A stretch of DNA of 33,077 bases from the NCBI GenBank assembly GCA_017481575.1, contig JAFUPA010000049.1:1-33077 (forward strand). Reading direction: 5' to 3'. Below, one piece after another: positions 31,242 through 33,077 of the stretch (position 1 is its first letter; each line of letters opens with the position of its first letter). This stretch comes from Clostridia bacterium. GTDB taxonomy: Bacteria > Bacillota > Clostridia > Oscillospirales > Acutalibacteraceae. The translations under genes and the position numbers were made by a program. Under the pieces are notes generated by a model that saw nothing but the letters and a program-made list of their open reading frames with translations, ran no database searches and was not told the origin of the DNA.

Positions 31242-32198
31242 ATGTTAGAACTGGTTCAAAAATTCTTGGTTGAAATTTTAAAACTCTGTCCCAGACAAAT
31301 GATGGGCATGGAAACCATCGGTGTTCGTTTAGCGCAAATTTTTGACGCCGACTCAATCCGAAGATTCATTGCGGGAATTCTTGCGGTTTTTCAGCTTTTC
31401 TTTGCTGTTATTTTCGACGTTGGTTATGAACCAAGCGGACAAGAGCTTGATCTGACAGGCTATGAGCTTGTTTTTGAAGATGAGTTTAACGGCGATTCCC
31501 TTGACACAACCGCATGGAAATACTGCAATTCCGGCCCTCGCCGCGGCGGATTCCGCGCCCCAAGCTCGGTCAAGATTGCAGACGGCACTTGCACAATAAC
31601 CGGCGAATACCGCGACGGTGAATACGGAGAAGGCTGGTACGGCGGCGACCTTGCGTTGCTCAAATGGTACAATAAGGGCTATTTTGAAATTCGCTGCAAA
31701 GTAAGCGCAGGCGGCGGACTCTGGAGTGCATTCTGGCTTATGGCAGCTCATCCCTATGAAGCCGAATACTCAAAAGGCGGCATCGGCGGCGCTGAAATCG
31801 ACATTATGGAGGCCGCAGGCTGGGGTCGCGATGGCTGGGAAAATGCAGTTGTACAGACCATCCACTGCGCTGGAGTTGAAGGCTGGTATGAAGGGCTCTA
31901 TATTGACCGTGAGGATTTCGATTCGAGAGAACTCGGCTATTATAACGGCAACGATATCTACAACGAATACAACACCTACGGTCTTGAGTGGACAGAGGAT
32001 GAATACATCTTCTATATAAACGGTGTTGAAACCTGCCGTACATCCTTCGGTAACGGTACATCACAAGTTGCAGAAGAAGTGAGGGTTTCTCTTGAAGTAC
32101 CCGATGCAGAGGCGCTCTCACAGCTTGACAAAGAAACATACCATTCCGAGTTCGTTGTTGATTATGTAAGAATTTATCAGGAAAAGCCTGCGGCTTAA
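31242..32198 (+). CDS. GH16 beta-glucanase (laminarinase-like), membrane-anchored
   Basis: 318 residues. A 41-residue N-terminal extension, unlike a signal peptide (MLELVQKFLVEILKLCPRQM), precedes a hydrophobic segment (42-60, FIAGILAVFQLFFAVIFDV) and the linker PSGQELDL. The GH16 domain follows: YELVFEDEFNGDSLDTTAWKY, GGLWSAFWLM, catalytic EIDIME (E185, D187, E190, beta-bulge type) and closing FVVDYVRIYQ. Expected to cleave beta-1,3- or mixed-linkage glucans outside the cell, tethered by the uncleaved segment with its N-terminus inside. RBS AGGAGG is 7 bases before the ATG. Paralogue of 6328-7230. Confidence 0.9.
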   Translation: MLELVQKFLVEILKLCPRQMMGMETIGVRLAQIFDADSIRRFIAGILAVFQLFFAVIFDVGYEPSGQELDLTGYELVFEDEFNGDSLDTTAWKYCNSGPRRGGFRAPSSVKIADGTCTITGEYRDGEYGEGWYGGDLALLKWYNKGYFEIRCKVSAGGGLWSAFWLMAAHPYEAEYSKGGIGGAEIDIMEAAGWGRDGWENAVVQTIHCAGVEGWYEGLYIDREDFDSRELGYYNGNDIYNEYNTYGLEWTEDEYIFYINGVETCRTSFGNGTSQVAEEVRVSLEVPDAEALSQLDKETYHSEFVVDYVRIYQEKPAA

Positions 32199-32222
32199 TT
32201 AAAAAACCGACTTAATAAATTA

Positions 32223-32282
32223 CCCCCTGAAGGACACTCTTGAAACAGCAAAATTTCAAGACCTCTTTAGGGGGATTTTTTT
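32223..32282 (+). terminator. Terminator of the GH16 gene
   Basis: CCCCCT (32223-32228) pairs with AGGGGG (32269-32274), with an inner stem TCTTGAAA (32238-32245) / TTTCAAGA (32254-32261), followed by ATTTTTTT. Confidence 0.85.
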
Positions 32283-32404
32283 GACAAGAGAAATGAATTT
32301 TTTGCCAAACAGAATACCAAAATAAAAGTGCAGTGAATTCGGTGCGGTAGAGGGGAGCCGTTTCGGCTCCAGTCAAAGATTGCACAAGTTTTAATTTATC
32401 GGGG

Positions 32405-32670
32405 TCTTTTAATATTGATGTTAACTTAAGGTTAGGGTAGCTCCACTTGTCAGGGGAGCTGGCGAGCGTAGCGAGACTGAGGGGTAGTCAAGTTTTTTAC
32501 TATCTCTCCCTCCGTCTTTTGCTTCGCAAAATCCACCGTCTCGGCTGCCGCCTCGGTCGGGCTTCTGCTTCGCAGAGGTGTCCACTAGACACCCGCGCCC
32601 TCGTCAGATGGAGGCGACGGTTACAATCAGTTTTATTAACATTCAAGAGCCCGACAAACTCCAATTTGTC
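32405..32670 (+). repeat. Structured dispersed repeat, copy 2
   Basis: Matches 1942-2212 in the same orientation. The closing stem CCTCCGTC (32509-32516) / GATGGAGG (32607-32614) is kept, as are TCTGC/GCAGA (32564-32576) and AGCTCC/GGAGCT (32439-32460, an A-T pair where copy 1 has G-T). The first hairpin is TTTTGC/GCAAAA (32517-32531), a different sequence that still pairs. The inverted repeat of its GTTAACTTAAG (32420-32430) recurs as CTTAAGTTAAC (32720-32730). Confidence 0.8.
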
Positions 32671-32788
32671 GTGCAAAATATTACACAGTGCAACCTCAAG
32701 CCTTCTATTAAAGCAAAGTCTTAAGTTAACGACATTGATTAACGAGTGTGGAGTTACAAGTGATAGTCATTTAACGCACAAAGAAAAA

Positions 32789-32820
32789 AGAAGAAACCCC
32801 TCTGATGAGTGATTTCTTCT
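32789..32820 (-). terminator. Minus-strand terminator for a transcript from the right
   Basis: AGAAGAAA (32789-32796) pairs with TTTCTTCT (32813-32820). On the minus strand it is followed by TTTTTTC. It lies 2 bp beyond the tRNA-like CCA end. Confidence 0.7.
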
Positions 32821-32822
32821 CT

Positions 32823-32891
32823 TGGCGTCTCAAACAGGAGATTCCCCTGATAAGGGAAATGTCACGAAGTGACAAAAGGGTATGAACCTGT
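32823..32891 (-). pseudogene. tRNA 3'-end-like sequence with T-loop insertion
   Basis: Read on the minus strand: T-stem ACAGG (32891-32887), TTC, an insertion, AATC, T-stem CCTGT (32838-32834), acceptor-like TTGAGAC (32833-32827), G, CCA (32825-32823), then a terminator. The loop is 48 bases instead of 7 and contains two mini-hairpins, TTCCC/GGGAA (32842-32858) and GTCAC/GTGAC (32861-32873). No matching acceptor 5' strand or anticodon arm was found further in, so it is a relic or repeat, not a working tRNA. From 32892 to the end I see only GC-rich small hairpins and no gene. Confidence 0.35.
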
Positions 32892-33077
32892 GACACATAC
32901 GGTCAGAAACATTGTCGCGCTATTTCGCTTGGAGCGCTCATATCGCTCGTGTTTCTTCCTGTTCTCGGCTTGCTGTATCTGCCACCGGCAGCGCAAGCCT
33001 GCGAACCAGTTAACATCCGCGGTATTAACTAACGAGGCATTGCAGTTTTGAATTCTATCTGAAATACCAAAAAGAAA

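Noticed and set aside
32447-32812. 121-codon plus-strand frame in repeat copy 2
   Set aside because: It starts inside the repeat and runs through non-coding sequence, with no RBS and no homologous frame in copy 1.
32869-33051. 60-codon frame near the right end
   Set aside because: Starts inside the tRNA-like relic; composition and lack of RBS argue against a gene.
1-33077. CRISPR array, toxin-antitoxin or defence island
   Set aside because: No regularly spaced direct repeats or cas, toxin or nuclease genes; the small Xre genes lack a toxin partner, their neighbours being secreted or membrane proteins.

Overview
This window looks like chromosomal DNA from a low-to-moderate GC gut-type Clostridia/Eubacteriales bacterium (Oscillospiraceae/Ruminococcaceae-like, probably from a metagenome). 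The evidence is strong Shine-Dalgarno sites, near-consensus sigma-A promoters (TTGACA/TATAAT, 17-bp spacers), AT-rich hairpin terminators, Firmicutes-style secreted proteins, and a high density of glycan-active genes. No rRNA, complete tRNA, CRISPR array, phage module or transposase was seen.

Layout: (1) 1-2.3 kb: a GH29-like TIM-barrel gene divergent from a glycerophosphodiester phosphodiesterase, then a structured non-coding repeat. (2) 2.3-7.2 kb, minus strand: a probable operon of secreted beta-helix (pectate-lyase-like) protein, GH27 alpha-galactosidase-like enzyme and small membrane protein; then a DRE-TIM aldolase with a perfect consensus promoter and a GH16 beta-glucanase. (3) 7.3-12.4 kb: exported metallophosphoesterase and alkaline-phosphatase-superfamily genes (divergent), a secreted propeller-like protein and a large secreted beta-rich protein. 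The last is divergent from a small Xre regulator, with two matching 19-bp inverted-repeat operators between them. (4) 12.4-16.1 kb: a TAXI-type TRAP transporter operon (binding protein, DUF1850, fused 4TM/12TM permease) whose genes overlap by a few bases. (5) 16.1-21.4 kb: histidine phosphatase, two GH43/GH130-type propeller enzymes, a membrane-anchored Xre regulator, and a second Xre/membrane-protein divergent pair with its own double operator. (6) 21.4-26.1 kb: Gfo/Idh/MocA oxidoreductase, AraC regulator and divergent GH38 alpha-mannosidase. (7) 26.1-29.5 kb: a DUF4037 nucleotidyltransferase-like/TPR pair and an ECF sigma factor with a DUF4349 membrane protein (probable sigma/anti-sigma unit). 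(8) 29.5-33 kb: a decayed intergenic stretch, AraC regulator, a 161-bp MITE-like long hairpin, a second GH16 enzyme, a second copy of the structured repeat, and a tRNA-3'-end-like sequence with an insertion in the T loop.

Functionally this is a glycan and phosphoester foraging region. GH16 enzymes, the beta-helix protein and phosphatases act outside or at the membrane. GH27, GH38, GH29-like and GH43-like proteins lack signal peptides and probably trim imported oligosaccharides, and several local regulators control small units. The most novel-looking items are non-coding: the two-copy structured repeat with a conserved multi-hairpin fold, the MITE hairpin, the two self-contained repressor/operator switches, and the tRNA-like relic. 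I did not find a clearly new defence or mobile system.
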